Shown here: positions 1 through 11,624 of the stretch, piece by piece
Layout: the number at the start of each line of letters is the position of its first letter
Position numbering within the stretch: position 1 is the stretch's first letter
DNA from: Whalleya microplaca
Lineage: Eukaryota > Ascomycota > Sordariomycetes > Xylariales > Xylariaceae
DNA: 64,000 bases
NCBI GenBank assembly: GCA_022497155.1
Contig: MU385790.1
Coordinates: forward strand, 82,564-146,563
Reading direction: 5' to 3'
The notes under the pieces: model-generated
Seen by the model: only the letters and a program-made list of their open reading frames with translations
The model's database searches: none
What the model was told of the DNA's origin: nothing
Program-made: the position numbers and the translations under genes

Positions 1-1392
1 TAGGGTCCATAGATGTTTCCCTGACTTTATCTACTTTAGTGCGCACCCGTAAGAATTAAATGAGACATTGCAGATTATCCAAAGGTAACACCCGGGGTCA
101 GTTACGATGTACCTCGCCATGTATTGGCATAAAGGAGGCAAGTGCCTATTTGTGGCAAGAAGCATAATCATTAGCATGGACTTGGTAGTTAGGGGTATAT
201 CCAGCTGGAAGTCGAATAGTGGAAAATGGACAGACCACAAAATATTTCTTAGGTACTTACATATAAGTACAATATAGAGCTTCTTCAACAAAAGCAATAT
301 ATATAGTATATATTTGCTGTTTGGAAGTTTCAATATAAAACGTCGGTAAGGAACGCGAGACCGAGCTCTTTTATTTTTTGAACCTGCTTATTGCCATTGC
401 CTATCACGATGGGACATTTCAATTATCGGTCTTGCCTCCTTACTTATTATTGGACCACCAACAATATCTTCAACTTTCCTGTTGGGAAGATACTCTGTGC
501 GTCTCCGTCGAAACCAAATTACTTAGATCTACTTGTAATACACCCCACAAGGTTACAAGTCACTCATTGTGTTCAACAATTCGGAACTTTGAATCACACC
601 AAGTCAAGTCAAGATTATAGTTTTCTCTAACTTATTATACTTAGAAATTAATGAATAAGTAGCACTTGCAATAGTTCCAAAGAGTCTGAAGGTGTATAAC
701 CGTACATGCGTATAAGTCGAAATGACAAGTAAGAAATGAGAAATGAGCCCCTTTCTTTATCCAGCAGATACTTATTGTACGAGATGTTATTGTACTTAGG
801 TAACCTAGTAGACTCGATATATGCATATCTACTGGTTAGGTGCGTTAGTTCGACCCGCTCACTCTTCCACTCTCTTTATTCGTTAATACATACATGTAGT
901 ACACTGAAGATGACGCAATGACCAACTTGACGCCGCAAATCAATCAAAGACAAAATGCCCCGAAACCTGCTGCCAGCAGCGTTTCACAACTCTTCATGCT
1001 CAGTGGTCTGGAGCTCGCCTAGACAGCGAATTAGTGGGTTTGGATGATTAGATGTGGAGGAGGCTTTGAAAGAGGGAGACGATTCGTCGTCAATTCGCAT
1101 CAACTCGAGACGTCACAGCTGGGCTGCAATGATTGTACCCTGGCTCGTGCCATTCCAGCTCATCGCGAGTCACGACATCTTGGACTGTTCTGAAATCTCG
1201 CCAAGTGGGATAGAATATTTATAGTTTCCTTCAGTCAGATGGAATCTTATATCTAACTATCTCCCCAGTCTCGGTCTTTCGCTCCAAAAGAACAACGCTG
1301 TCATCAACAGAGTACTAGGTTAGGTTAGATCAGGTTAGGTCAGGTTCGGTTAGGCCAGTTGGGAAAGTGAGAGACAAGAAGCTTCGTTGAAT
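1..1392. other. Upstream intergenic region
   Basis: No convincing gene is seen. Short open frames on both strands lack family motifs and are AT-rich. The last part, from about 1200, is probably the promoter and 5' leader of the phospholipase C gene. It contains the degenerate AGGTT/TTAGG repeat annotated separately. Confidence 0.5.
1314..1354 (+). repeat. Degenerate TTAGG/AGGTT short repeat in 5' leader
   Basis: About eight imperfect copies of a 5-6 base unit (TAGGT, AGGTT, AGGTC) lie in tandem 40-80 bases before the phospholipase C start codon. They resemble degenerate interstitial telomere-type sequence but are not clean TTAGGG. They may be only a leader microsatellite. Confidence 0.6.
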
Positions 1393-3486
1393 ATGGCGGA
1401 GACAGAACCCCTCCCACCCTCCGAGTCGCTCCACCAAGCCGGCGGTGGTCAACCAGGGCGCGAGGATCGCACTATCAAAGAGGTCAGCGCCTCCGTATTG
1501 CCCTATCTCCAGCAGATCTTCGACGCGCACGGGTCCAGCGCCGACAAGAAATGGCACAAAGACCAGATCGTCCACTTCCTGCATACTGTGCAAGCCGACG
1601 ACGTGACAGACTCGTCAGGCGACGTCGCCTCGCGCGATGACCTCGATTTTTCCGGCTTTCTACACTACATGACATCGGCAGCGGCGAATGCGCTGGCGCC
1701 ACCGCCGCCGCACGCCGATCTGTCCTGGCCGCTGGCCAGTTACTACATCAGCTCCAGCCACAACACATACCTGACGGGCAACCAGCTGAACAGCGACTCC
1801 GACGCGGACGCGTATAAGAACGTCCTGCTGCGGGGCTGCCGGTGCGTCGAGATCGACGTCTGGGATGGTGACGATACCGACTCAGAATCCTCGGATAGCG
1901 AGAGCGACGAGGATGAGGAGGCCAAAGAGAAGATCGCCGTAAGAAAGGCGAGTCGCAAGGAGAGACTCGTGGCAAAGCTGCCAGGGTCTCTTACAAGTCG
2001 ATTGGAAAAGACTTCACTGGGCCGAAAACTATCCCAGAGGAAGAGCACGAACGACAAGAATGTGGGAGCTGGGCATAAGAAAGAGGGCAGTACTGATGCA
2101 GCAGCTGCGGGAACGGCACCGCTGAAGAAGTCGACCAGCCCACAAGCCGTGGCCGTCGAGCCTCGGGTCCTGCATGGGTACACGCTCACAAAAGAGATCT
2201 CATTCCGCGAGGTGTGCGAGGCGATCCGGGGAAGCGCATTCGTCGTGAGCGACCTTCCGCTCATCGTCAGCCTTGAGGTCCACTGTAGCCAGCAGCAGCA
2301 GGAGGTCATGTGTCAGATCATGAATGAGGTCTGGTCGGACCTCCTGCTGCCGCAGCCTGCAGAAGACACGCGCATCCTTCCAGCCCCCGGCGACCTGCGC
2401 CACAAGATCCTCGTCAAAGTAAAGTACGCGCCACCGCATCACGCCACCACCAGCACCGGGTCCGAGGCTACAGATCGGCTCCCGCCGGACGCGAAAGCGG
2501 ACCCGAAGTCTACGGCTGCGACGACGACAACGACCGCGCAGAAGGCCAAGAAGGCGTCCAAGATCATCCAGGCACTATCAGCGTTCGGTGTATACACGCA
2601 AGGGGTGTCGTTCAAGTCGCTTGCGCAACCGGAAGCCAGCATGCCAACGCACATCTTCTCGCTGTCGGAGGGCGGGGTGGCAGACGTGCATGCGGCGGAG
2701 GCGGCACGGCTGTTCGAGCACAACCGGCATTACATGATGCGCACGTATCCCTCGGGGATGCGCATCGGCTCGTCGAACCTCGACCCGCCCTCGTTCTGGC
2801 GCAAGGGCATCCAGATTGTCGCGCTGAACTGGCAGAAGTGGGACGAGGGCATGATGCTAAACGAGGGCTTGTTCGCGGGCACGGGCGGTTACGTGTTGAA
2901 GCCCGAAGGGTATCGTGGGCGGAAAGCTATTGCTCCTACAACTGCCACCACCACTACCACCCCTGCCTCCTCTTCCACCGAGAAAGTTGGTGACGACAAG
3001 GTCGTCTCGGCGCCGCTTTCGGACCCGCCGATCGTGCACCAGACGCTCGATCTCAAGATCACAGTCCTCGCGGCGCAGAATCTCCCGCTGCCCGAGGAAG
3101 ATGACAAGGCGAGCGGCTTCAAGCCGTACGTGAAGGTAGAGCTGCACACGGAGCCGCCGCACGAGCACTTGGCACAGATCGGCAAGCCGAGCGGTAAGGC
3201 CAAGGAGGGCGAGTACAAAGCCAAGACCAAGTCACAGCGGGGCGTAGATCCAGACTTTAAGGGGGAGGAGCTGTCGTTCTCCGGCGTCGTCGGCGTCGTG
3301 CCCGAGCTGGCCTTCGTCACGTTCCTGGTCAAGGACGACGAGATCGGGCGCGATGACCTGGCCGCGTGGGCGTGCATCCGCCTCGATCGCCTGCGGACCG
3401 GGTACCGGTTTGTGCACCTCCTAGACCAGCACGGGTCGATCAGCGGTGGTGTGCTGCTCGTCAAGGTCGAGAAGAAGCTCGTGTAG
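1393..3486 (+). CDS. Phosphoinositide-specific phospholipase C (PI-PLC), 697 aa
   Basis: Intronless gene. The enzyme would hydrolyse phosphatidylinositol 4,5-bisphosphate to inositol trisphosphate and diacylglycerol at membranes in Ca2+ signalling. An EF-hand-like segment lies near residues 40-105. The X box starts near residue 112 with SSHNTYLTG (first catalytic His) and VEIDVWDG (Ca2+ ligands); the second catalytic His is in LHGYTL near residue 260. The Y box is near residues 395-510 ([28 protein letters not shown]). A C2 domain fills about residues 550-670. A long charged insert (acidic, then basic, about residues 155-245) splits the X box, and a second low-complexity Thr/Ala linker precedes the Y box. 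The frame is open six bases upstream, but the first ATG is at 1393. The family assignment is very secure; which fungal PLC paralogue it is was not resolved. Confidence 0.96.
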   Translation: MAETEPLPPSESLHQAGGGQPGREDRTIKEVSASVLPYLQQIFDAHGSSADKKWHKDQIVHFLHTVQADDVTDSSGDVASRDDLDFSGFLHYMTSAAANALAPPPPHADLSWPLASYYISSSHNTYLTGNQLNSDSDADAYKNVLLRGCRCVEIDVWDGDDTDSESSDSESDEDEEAKEKIAVRKASRKERLVAKLPGSLTSRLEKTSLGRKLSQRKSTNDKNVGAGHKKEGSTDAAAAGTAPLKKSTSPQAVAVEPRVLHGYTLTKEISFREVCEAIRGSAFVVSDLPLIVSLEVHCSQQQQEVMCQIMNEVWSDLLLPQPAEDTRILPAPGDLRHKILVKVKYAPPHHATTSTGSEATDRLPPDAKADPKSTAATTTTTAQKAKKASKIIQALSAFGVYTQGVSFKSLAQPEASMPTHIFSLSEGGVADVHAAEAARLFEHNRHYMMRTYPSGMRIGSSNLDPPSFWRKGIQIVALNWQKWDEGMMLNEGLFAGTGGYVLKPEGYRGRKAIAPTTATTTTTPASSSTEKVGDDKVVSAPLSDPPIVHQTLDLKITVLAAQNLPLPEEDDKASGFKPYVKVELHTEPPHEHLAQIGKPSGKAKEGEYKAKTKSQRGVDPDFKGEELSFSGVVGVVPELAFVTFLVKDDEIGRDDLAAWACIRLDRLRTGYRFVHLLDQHGSISGGVLLVKVEKKLV

Positions 3487-3859
3487 TGCGCGTGCGGAAC
3501 TGGGCCGCGGGACGAGGAACCCGGCGAGTCAGCGAGGCTGGCTTTGTGAGTTTTAAGTACGGTGCATCGTGGATGAAGCATTGGGGCATAGAGAGCGATC
3601 AAAATCAAGCGTGCGTCGAGCATGTGAACTCTGCATTGATTAGAATAGTTTGAAATGAAACGCATTTACGATTGGACTCCATTGATAAATCTATGGTATC
3701 TCGCATGAATTGTCTAGCCCATGACCAGACGCCTACTACATACTTTACACGTATATCATCCTCATGCACGAGTCCATGATTCACCTAAATCTGTCTCCAT
3801 AATTAAGAGTATATTTGATACCGCATGCGCGCGCGCAATCCTCTAGAGTGTTGCTAAGT
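3487..3859. other. Convergent 3' intergenic region
   Basis: This AT-rich spacer separates the stop codons of two converging genes. A short alternating GCGCGC/TGCGCG stretch occurs at about 3822-3836. No gene is seen. Confidence 0.5.
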
Positions 3860-6148
3860 TTATGCTTCGCCTAGTTCCGTCTCCATCACACTATGATGAT
3901 CTGTAGTTGATATGAGATTGATAGTATCCCATGTCTCTCCCATCATGTTCGATTGCATTACCTCGAATGCCCTCAATCTAGTCTCGTATGCGGAACCAGA
4001 TATTGTTGAGGCCTGGGAGTCCTCTAATGTAGGAGCTTCACTATCGGTCTCTTGTTGGTCCTTAAAAGTGTCATAATCGCGTTTGTGGCCCAGTGATGAG
4101 GACGCCCGCTCGTCTAGTGAGGCTGCCGTGGGTGGAGAAAGTTGCGATCTAGTACTTGGTTCCCGCTGCACTTCGCTCGGCTTCCCTCTGGTGGGTGTAA
4201 TGTCTCGTCCAAGGCTGGGAGGATCAAGGGTCTCGGTCGTAGGTAATATTGGGCTTGAAGGCACTTGATAAGATGATGCGGATGGCTGAGTTTCAGGCAC
4301 TCGTTCCTCTTCTTCTTCTGCTCGCTCCCTTTCTTCCTGCAGTCCGCGTCTCATTTCTGACCACTGCTCCATCAACCTATCATGATCAAACACATCGCCA
4401 GAACAGTAGTCACCGAAGAGCTTTCGCATTGTGATACCCTTTTCATCCCAGTCGGGCGGGCCGACAGTACATGGCCAGATATCTTTCGGTTTGAATATCC
4501 GAACGAGATGTCGAAGTTCAGGTAGAGAAGAGTGTCTCGCGTACGGAAAGGTTATCTTGTTTGGTAGCGAGCTACAATCATCGCTCCTGGTGCGCTTCTT
4601 CATCGGATTACGGATGTCGTTGAGCCTTTGAAAAATCGACCCAATGGCACTTGCCATGGACTCTTTCTCCACGAACTCAGACGTATCGATGTCAAGAGTC
4701 ATCCGCCCATTGCTAAGTAAGAGTTTCTCAAGCATATGTTTCATGTCATGCCCTGCTTCTCCGGGTATGAGTTTATCTTTGGTAACACTAAGCAGAATTA
4801 GCAGCTGGAAAAGTGTGAAAATATCTGAATACTTACATCTTCAATATAGTAACAATATCGTTCAATTCTAGGGTTGTTGTGCTTTCAAAGTCACTGCCGC
4901 CACCACCTATACCGACTTCAAGCATGTCTTGCCCGTTTTGGAGGTGCGCGACAATAGGTTGAATCCAGACAATTGGCTTGTTTTCCATGACAGAGCATCC
5001 CATACCCTTCTCGCAGCTGTGGATTCGCACATTCTCATCAAGCGTCAGGCATCCTTCATGTTGATAGTTACCGCAAGTGAAGCCAGCCAATGATGGTGCT
5101 TCCCTGCTCAAGTGTGTCTGGGCCGCAAAACGGTTATCTGTCGATTTGATAGCGAGAGACTTGTAGATCCCGAACTTGTACTGATCAACATGGATCTGAG
5201 AACGAAGTCAGTGGAAATGGTGAGTTTTTAATCACTTTATGCTACTCACCTTTGACTTCAGTGCCTTTGATAGAGCCATCCAAACTTCTTCGTAACTATG
5301 AATGTGTCAAACAGTGAAAGCAGAAAGGAGAACAATTGCCGTACCCATAAGTCCATGCTTGCAAGCAGAAGATGGTATCGTCTGGGTATCGTGCTACCTG
5401 CTCTAGAAGCTCACGAAGCCCCTCGGCCTTCGTCTGCAAAGGAAAATCTCTCAGAATTGAAGTGTCCAAGTATATGCGGTCAAGCGTTTTCAGGCCTAAC
5501 GAGTACTCGACGATATTTGGATTGCGGGCAATAGAATCAACCCACCAGGGTTCACTCCTGATGTCTCCAGTGTATAACACAGCTTTGCCATCGCCTTCAA
5601 TTACTTGAAAGGAAATTAGTGGTTGTGGCAAGAAAAGGAGAAGGCGAGCCCCACTTACAGAACATGACAGCACCGACGCAGTGATTTGCGTCCAGTAGTG
5701 TTACCCGGATACTCCTACCGGGCGAGAGTTCTATGACAGTCGGTGTGTCCAGAGGAATGGGCTTCAGCAAGTCTTTCAGGTGCTTATAAGTTTGCATGCC
5801 CGGATCCTCGAAGATGCCCTTGGCATAATTCAATCTGGCAGGGTACTTCTTAAGCCGAAGGAGAATCTCCTTTGTAGCAGCCGAGCAGTATATACTATTC
5901 GATGTTAGAATCGATATTGTTGGAAGCATACAGTCATGAAACATACAAAGGACCGCTTCTTAATGTCTCTAATCCCCCAAGGTGATCGCTATGCACGTGG
6001 CTTAGGAAGCAAGCTAATGCGGGCTGTAAGTCGAACCGACGAAAATAGTCGACTGTTGATAGTCAGCAAGGAAACGTAATTAAGGCATTGCGGCGAGCAG
6101 ACTTCGAATCTCGGGGAATTCGTGGACTATTCCCTGGAAGGTCGACAT
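3860..6148 (-). CDS. SNM1/Artemis-like DNA repair nuclease (metallo-beta-lactamase/beta-CASP), 659 aa
   Basis: Seven exons in transcription order: 6148-6103, 6052-5947, 5894-5659, 5603-5345, 5295-5250, 5195-4837 and 4787-3860. All junctions have GT..AG ends and the summed phases close exactly. The protein starts MSTFQG, as Artemis-type proteins do. The metal motif SHVHSDHLGG is at about residues 33-42, followed by DANHCVGAVMF and YTGDIR, the motif 2-4 region of the SNM1 family. Such enzymes are 5' exonucleases/endonucleases acting on DNA ends and interstrand crosslinks in the nucleus. The C-terminal third, from about residue 430, is Ser/Pro/Glu-rich and divergent. It includes a run of Glu near 4300-4330 and is likely a disordered regulatory tail. 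The family is secure; Artemis-like versus PSO2-like role is inferred from the N-terminus. Confidence 0.92.
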
Positions 6149-6797
6149 GTTGCAAAGTATACGCCACGAACTCGGGATCAACTTGGTTCTCACGGCCAAA
6201 AACGAGTGAATAGGGATATGCACCGGGTGGAGGTGCACAGCTCCAAATTGTCCACGGTGGCTGTCATTTAGGCAGCTGTGCTGTTGATGAGAGGAGAGAA
6301 AGGATCGGTGTCAGCTTCGCGATTGAGCCGTGGTCAAATCACACACGTGGTGGCTTCAAGATATTCGCATTACCGCGTCAACGTTGTTGAGGTATCGAGG
6401 TGTCCGAAATACCACATCACCTACAAGGACATGCAGTGTGTTCAATGTTACGAAGCTCCTTAATTCGATCTGTGACGTCAAGGGGTAGATGATAAAAGAG
6501 ATACATGTATGATGCATTTATAGGCTTTAGCGATAAGAAAACAAAGATTTTCAATTGAGTTCATTGGCATATCGCATGAGGCTTCATAATGCTTAATTGA
6601 ATATCTTCCTCTTAAGAGCATCCCCATTCTCAGATAACCCATTGCACTCCGGAATACCCAAACGTTGTCCGACTCTACATCGCTAGCTATTTCAAGTGTA
6701 ATTGTTGCGCAGGAGCAAGGCAACCAGATCTGAGCATATCCTTATGGCGGAGACAAATATCCTGATGTCGGAACCATGATCTAATACCCTGCCATGC
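6149..6797. other. Intergenic region
   Basis: This is the promoter of the SNM1-like gene on the minus strand plus the 3' flank of the HeLo gene. No coding region with family motifs is seen. Confidence 0.5.
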
Positions 6798-8078
6798 TTA
6801 AAGTTCTGACAAGAATGCGAGCCCAGTCTCTGGCCCCTTGAAAAAAGCAGTTTGGGGAGAAGCGCGCTTTGGGGACGGAGCATGAAAGCAAGGGTATCTA
6901 GCAGGCCTATCGAACATTTCTTGAAGTTGTACGCGAATTGCGGGCGATACGGCTGGAGGCGACACGAGCGCTTGTACCGAGGCCGCACCATCCACCCCCC
7001 GCCGAGGTCTTGGTATGGAAGTGCGAAAGGAGGATATGGCACCAGCTGGCTCCCTAGCACATCCTGTGCTCATGCGACCGAGCGAGAACCCTACAAGGAC
7101 CAGCATCGGCAGACATATGAAAACCGCAATTGTAGACAGCTTCAACGATGGAGAATTGAACCCCAACATGACTGTTGTCTGCGTTGCATATCGAGTTTGT
7201 CGCAGTGCGCTCGTCAATGCTGCAATCTGACGAGATTGAGTAGCCTGGTCTTGCATCAATTGGCTTATCAAATGCTTCAATTCCGTGATATTCAAGCTCT
7301 CGAGGCTCTCTACAGACATCTCCTGGCATTCATCATCGACAACGTGTGTTTGCCATTCGGAAATATCTCGTAGCCTGCCAGAACTCATGGATATGCAATC
7401 AGCTTGAGTAGATGCCGCTGCAGCTATCTCAGGATGGGATGTTTCGCAGGCGGCCGTGATATCGTTGAGAGCGTCCGTGTCTCCAATCCGTCGAATTCGT
7501 GCCTGAATTGACTGTTCTGCATTTGCGGTGCTGAAGAGCTCCTTAGTGACATCTTCAAGGCTGGTGATGAGACTCTGGACCTCGCTGATAAGGAGCATGA
7601 GTTTCTTGCGATCGCTTATGACCCATCTTGTCTTGCGAAACACTGTAGCTTGAGTGATTTCAGTTCGAGCAGTGCGAATCTTGAAATTATCGAACTCGGC
7701 TCTGATGATTCGAGAGGTTCTCGATCTTGGCCCGCCCTCAACTTGCCTGCCAGTCAATCCTCTGACAACGTTTTGGCAGCCGTACCTCTCCCTGATAATG
7801 TACGCATCGTCGAACAGATGAAGAATATGATGCAAGGACTGAGTGACGAGGTGTTGGAACCGCCAGTCCTCAAGCAAGTTAGGCCGTGAACTGTCCGTCA
7901 AGCCCATGGTTTCTCCCCATACATACAGACGGCATTGCTCCATTTGGAGTTGAAGCTGTAGCTTTTTGAAATCACCATCCTGCTTCTGATACAGGTCGAT
8001 AAGCTTGAAGGCTTCGACAGCGTGCTTGAATAATGATACCAGGGTAATCGCGCTAGCTACAGCACCGAGAACCTCCAT
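6798..8078 (-). CDS. HeLo-domain (prion-inhibition and propagation-like) protein with C-terminal membrane anchor, 426 aa
   Basis: Single exon. The N-terminus (MEVLGAVASAITLVSLFKHAVEAF...) matches the start of the fungal HeLo domain. That domain is a helical bundle that in HET-S inserts into membranes and kills cells during heterokaryon incompatibility. The helical domain covers about residues 1-230 with a conserved LQLQLQMEQCRLYVWGE segment near residues 40-56. A short coiled-coil-like stretch (about residues 255-295) precedes a strong hydrophobic segment at about residues 313-335. A Pro/Arg/Ser-rich tail of about 90 residues follows. I see no amyloid-type prion-forming repeat such as that of HET-s and no NLR gene beside it. 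The HeLo call is strong, the membrane segment is seen directly, and a cell-death role is inferred only. Confidence 0.82.
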   Translation of the reverse strand: MEVLGAVASAITLVSLFKHAVEAFKLIDLYQKQDGDFKKLQLQLQMEQCRLYVWGETMGLTDSSRPNLLEDWRFQHLVTQSLHHILHLFDDAYIIRERYGCQNVVRGLTGRQVEGGPRSRTSRIIRAEFDNFKIRTARTEITQATVFRKTRWVISDRKKLMLLISEVQSLITSLEDVTKELFSTANAEQSIQARIRRIGDTDALNDITAACETSHPEIAAAASTQADCISMSSGRLRDISEWQTHVVDDECQEMSVESLESLNITELKHLISQLMQDQATQSRQIAALTSALRQTRYATQTTVMLGFNSPSLKLSTIAVFICLPMLVLVGFSLGRMSTGCAREPAGAISSFRTSIPRPRRGVDGAASVQALVSPPAVSPAIRVQLQEMFDRPARYPCFHAPSPKRASPQTAFFKGPETGLAFLSEL

Positions 8079-9035
8079 GGTAACAATAGAGTGTTGAAGT
8101 CAACGATATCAGATTGGAGGGCGCATTGCTAACGTCTGACGTCTAACGTCTATCCAAACAGTGGCAGTGCATTCTGACTAGCTAAAGTCGGCCGATGGCC
8201 TAAGACTTTCAATCTCCCCTGTTGGTGTAGTTAAGAATAACATCCTTGGTGAAGAGATGCGGCGCAGCCATCCTACTATGTAGCATGTGTGCTTTTCACC
8301 AGTTAGGAAAATGTATCAATCCAAAGTCAATCAAACATGAAGTATGCATTTAAGAGCTCCAACAATGGAGAAGTGTGGATTGCAACCATAAGCATTTATA
8401 TCATCTGGTTGCCGACCATTTAGTTCTAGATTGATGACCAGTATTGTAGCGGCATGTGCCATCGAAGCCTAGAACTTTACCTTTCAGGGGCCATTCCTCG
8501 GACTGTTCAGAGTATCGGTCGCTGTATTTGAGAGACCCCGGGTACGTGAACAGAGCATCAATTGACGTCTGAATGAGACCTACCCTCGCACTATCACGCA
8601 ACTCATTCAATACATGAGTTGACGCACCTCGCGTAACCTATACACCAACCAAGCGGTTGCATTAAAACCTGCCCTACTGTGCCGACCTTATGCGATTACT
8701 GAATTAAGTCCGGGTGAAACCCAATCACGGTTACCATGAAGGACTCATGTGCATACTAGTTGCAGATACGCGGTGCAGATACGCCGTATTTACACTCGGT
8801 AGATTGGCTACTCCTCAACCGCCTAGGTTAATACATTGTGCTGCATGAGGTCCAAGGCAGCATCCCGAGTTGAGCTTCTGCTGAAAAAGAACGCACCGGG
8901 AATCTATAGAATGATTAGCTTTCCTCATATACCATATTATACCTCTACGTCAAGGTCAGTCTATTTCCCCCTTCATAATAGTCAGATCGAACGACCAATA
9001 TTACACCAGAGATAAAGCCGAACCATCTTGACATC
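8079..9035. other. Divergent intergenic region
   Basis: This is the shared upstream region of the HeLo gene (minus) and the methyltransferase gene (plus). AT-rich TATA-like stretches lie at about 8925-8942, roughly 100 bases before the methyltransferase ATG. No gene is seen. Confidence 0.5.
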
Positions 9036-9884
9036 ATGGCTGCCTCCTCCCGCTCCGATCAATCCGGAGACAAGGTCAAAATCACCCTGACTGGTGCGCA
9101 AGAGACAATGCTCGCAGCACTGGTCTGTAGAGCTCGGGATGCTAAGATGCCCGAACCCGTCCTCAACGACACTTGGGCTTGCCAAGTCCTAGAGCAGATC
9201 GACCACGACGTCGACAAGTTCGGAATCGACGATAGCCAGGCGATTATGCATGTCTTGCGCGCTCGATGTCTAGACCGGTGGGTTACAGACTTTCTGCGGC
9301 ATAACGCTCAAGCTACAGTGGTTCACCTGGCCTGCGGTCTCGACACCAAGTGTCTGCGTCTCCCATGGGGTTCCGAGGTGCGCTGGATCGATCTTGACAT
9401 GCCTGATGTCGTGGACTTGCGCAGAAAGCTTCTTCCTAGTCCTGACGGTGACTACCAGTTAGTCGCTGCGGACGTCGCCGATGATGCATGGCTCGAGAAG
9501 ATCCCAGCAGACCGGCCAACCCTCATCATCGCCCAGGGGCTCCTCATGTACTTAGATGAACCGACCGGCAAGCGCTTGATCCAGCGGCTCGTCGACCATT
9601 TCAAAACGGGACAGCTCGTCGTTGACTTTGTCGGATCCATCATTCTTACTCTCCAAGGATACATCAAGACGCTCAAAGCTACCGCTGCCACATTCAAATG
9701 GGGAGTCAATGACCCTAAGGAACTCGAGGCACTACACACACAGCTTAAGATGATGGACTGTTTGCGGCCAGCTGAACTGGATGGTTTCGAGAAAGTGCCT
9801 TTCGTAACTCGCCTTATTCTCAACGTTTATTGGTATCTCCCGCGACTGCGAAACCTCAGCTTCTACGTGAGATATCGGTTCTAA
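9036..9884 (+). CDS. LCM/TcmP-type S-adenosylmethionine-dependent O-methyltransferase, 282 aa
   Basis: Intronless. The protein resembles the leucine carboxyl methyltransferase (Ppm1/TcmP) family, which methylates small molecules or carboxylates. The SAM-binding motif I is VVHLACGLDTKCLRL near residue 95, followed by WIDLDMPDVVDLR (acidic ribose-binding region) and IIAQGLLMYLDE near residue 165, both typical of the family. There is no signal peptide. The substrate is unknown. No polyketide or peptide synthase lies nearby, so a role in a biosynthetic cluster is not supported. The ATG at 9036 is preceded by ATC and gives a family-length protein. Confidence 0.85.
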   Translation: MAASSRSDQSGDKVKITLTGAQETMLAALVCRARDAKMPEPVLNDTWACQVLEQIDHDVDKFGIDDSQAIMHVLRARCLDRWVTDFLRHNAQATVVHLACGLDTKCLRLPWGSEVRWIDLDMPDVVDLRRKLLPSPDGDYQLVAADVADDAWLEKIPADRPTLIIAQGLLMYLDEPTGKRLIQRLVDHFKTGQLVVDFVGSIILTLQGYIKTLKATAATFKWGVNDPKELEALHTQLKMMDCLRPAELDGFEKVPFVTRLILNVYWYLPRLRNLSFYVRYRF

Positions 9885-10401
9885 AGTTATCAATATCTGT
9901 GTCTAGGAGGGAACTACTTCGTGTGCAATGTGCTTGAGAGTCTCGAGTGTCTTGGCCTGTTTATCGTGCAACGTACTTGTATGGTATAGACCAAGCGGAT
10001 GGGGAGGAGAACTAGTTACTTCGCGCTCAAAACTGACGACTTCATCGTCTGACCAAACCAACTTACGGCGATGTTGCTCAGTCAAGCATGATTCGTGGAA
10101 ATCTGGGTTGGTTTCCTAAACAAAATTAGGTCTAGCTGAGATATCAAGGCAACGATCATTAGACCGCATAATGCTACTTCCCCACCATTACGAACGGTCG
10201 GCAGTCGTTTAGCCGCAACAGGATGCTAGCAGATACGAGGCTAAAGTACCCGGAATGGATCACAAATTCGCCCAATGCGGAGATTGCAAGACCACATACT
10301 AACAATATGTAAATGCGTGCTCATATAAGTAGCCGCACATGGCCCGTTCCTGGGCTGCTATCCTGGTTGCCGGAATGCTGTGATCTACGATCGTCGCCAC
10401 G
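9885..10401. other. Promoter region of the GH43 gene
   Basis: This spacer lies between the methyltransferase and the GH43 gene. It holds two XlnR-type motifs, listed separately. No further gene is seen. Confidence 0.6.
10208..10245. promoter_or_regulatory. Pair of XlnR/XYR1-type GGCTAAA motifs
   Basis: TTTAGCC at 10208-10214 and GGCTAAA at 10239-10245 are inverted copies of the known binding site of the xylanolytic activator XlnR. They lie about 160-190 bases upstream of the secreted GH43 start codon. The match is exact; binding is inferred. Confidence 0.6.
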
Positions 10402-11624
10402 ATGTTATTCTCCAACTACATGCGACATGCCTTTATCTCGGCTGGCTTTTGGCTCAGCCTTTCGTTGGCAAGCCCAATCGACCTCGAGGAACTGGGCCTC
10501 GAAGTCCAACCGCGCGCAGACGCGAGTCTCGTCGGCTACCTCGGAGCGTTCTTCCTCGGGGCCGATCCCTATGTTTACTACTACATCAGCAACGGCGATG
10601 ACCCCCTCTCCTTCAAGGCGATGAATAAGGGACAGCCTGTCATAAAACCGACGAAGGGCACCGGTGGTGTCAGGGATCCCGCGATTGTTCAGGGAGGTGG
10701 TGCTGAAGCCGGACGCAAGTGGTACATCATTGGCACAGACCTGAATATCGCCAAGGTTAGAGGCCCGAATTGAGATAGCAGATGGACCTTCAATGCTAAC
10801 AGAGCCAGACGACCTGGGACGCCTCGCAACGGACAGGATCGAGGGGCATATTCGTATGGGAAAGTACCGACCTCGTCAACTTCAGTGGCGAACGGCTCGT
10901 GAACGTGGAGGATTCGACCGCCGGTATGGTGTGGGCACCGGAGGCCATATGGGATGCTTCAAAGGGTCAGACAGTTCCCTAGCTTCCTCATATACGGTAA
11001 CGCTAATAATCTCAGGCCAGTACTTGGTCCACTGGGCCTCGAAATTCGTAAGTAGCCTCAAGACAAACCTCTTTCCTCGTGGCGGCACCATACGCTAACT
11101 CAGTCCCGCAGTACTCTTCATCCGACACGGGACATACAGGCTCGGCATCTAATATCCGTATCCGCTATGCGTACACGAGCGACTTCAAGACCTTCAGCGC
11201 GCCGCAGACCTACATCGACTACGCGCCGACCAACATCATCGACCTGGACATCCTGCCCCTTGACGACGCGGGGAAGAACTACCTGCGATTCATGAAGGAT
11301 GAGACCGCCAAGACCGTCTTCGTCGAGTACAGCAGCACGGGGCTCTTCGGCACGTGGACGCGCGCCGGCGGCAGCGGGGGCATCATCGCGTCCGGCGTCG
11401 AGGGACCAGCCGCCTACAGGGACAATAAGGCGGATGCGAAGATCCATGTGCTGCTGGATTTCTACGGCGGTGATGGGTACAGGCCGTACGAGAGCACGGA
11501 TCCCAAGGCCAATAAGTGGACGGCGAGCAGTCGAACGGGATTCCCGACTAATTTAAGGCATGGGAGTGTTCTGCCGGTTAACCAGACGCTGTTTAATGCG
11601 TTGGGCCAGAAATGGGGGTCGTGA
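10402..11624 (+). CDS. Secreted glycoside hydrolase family 43 (arabinan/xylan side-chain hydrolase), 351 aa
   Basis: Four exons: 10402-10755, 10809-10965, 11016-11047 and 11112-11624; all introns are GT..AG and the phases agree. A signal peptide covers about residues 1-24 (hydrophobic core AFISAGFWLSLSLA). The GH43 five-bladed beta-propeller catalytic triad is visible. These are Asp92 in VRDPAI (general base), an Asp in NIIDLDIL near residues 225-227 (pKa modulator) and Glu278 in VEGPAAYR (general acid). WAPEAIWD is another family hallmark. Members are arabinofuranosidases, arabinanases or xylosidases; the exact specificity cannot be read here. The next gene is a GH10 xylanase on the same strand, consistent with shared hemicellulose degradation. 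Exon 3 is only 32 bases. Confidence 0.92.

Noticed and set aside
1743..2309. 188-codon open frame antisense to the PLC gene
   Set aside because: A shadow of the GC-rich phospholipase C coding sequence; no family motif and no independent signals.
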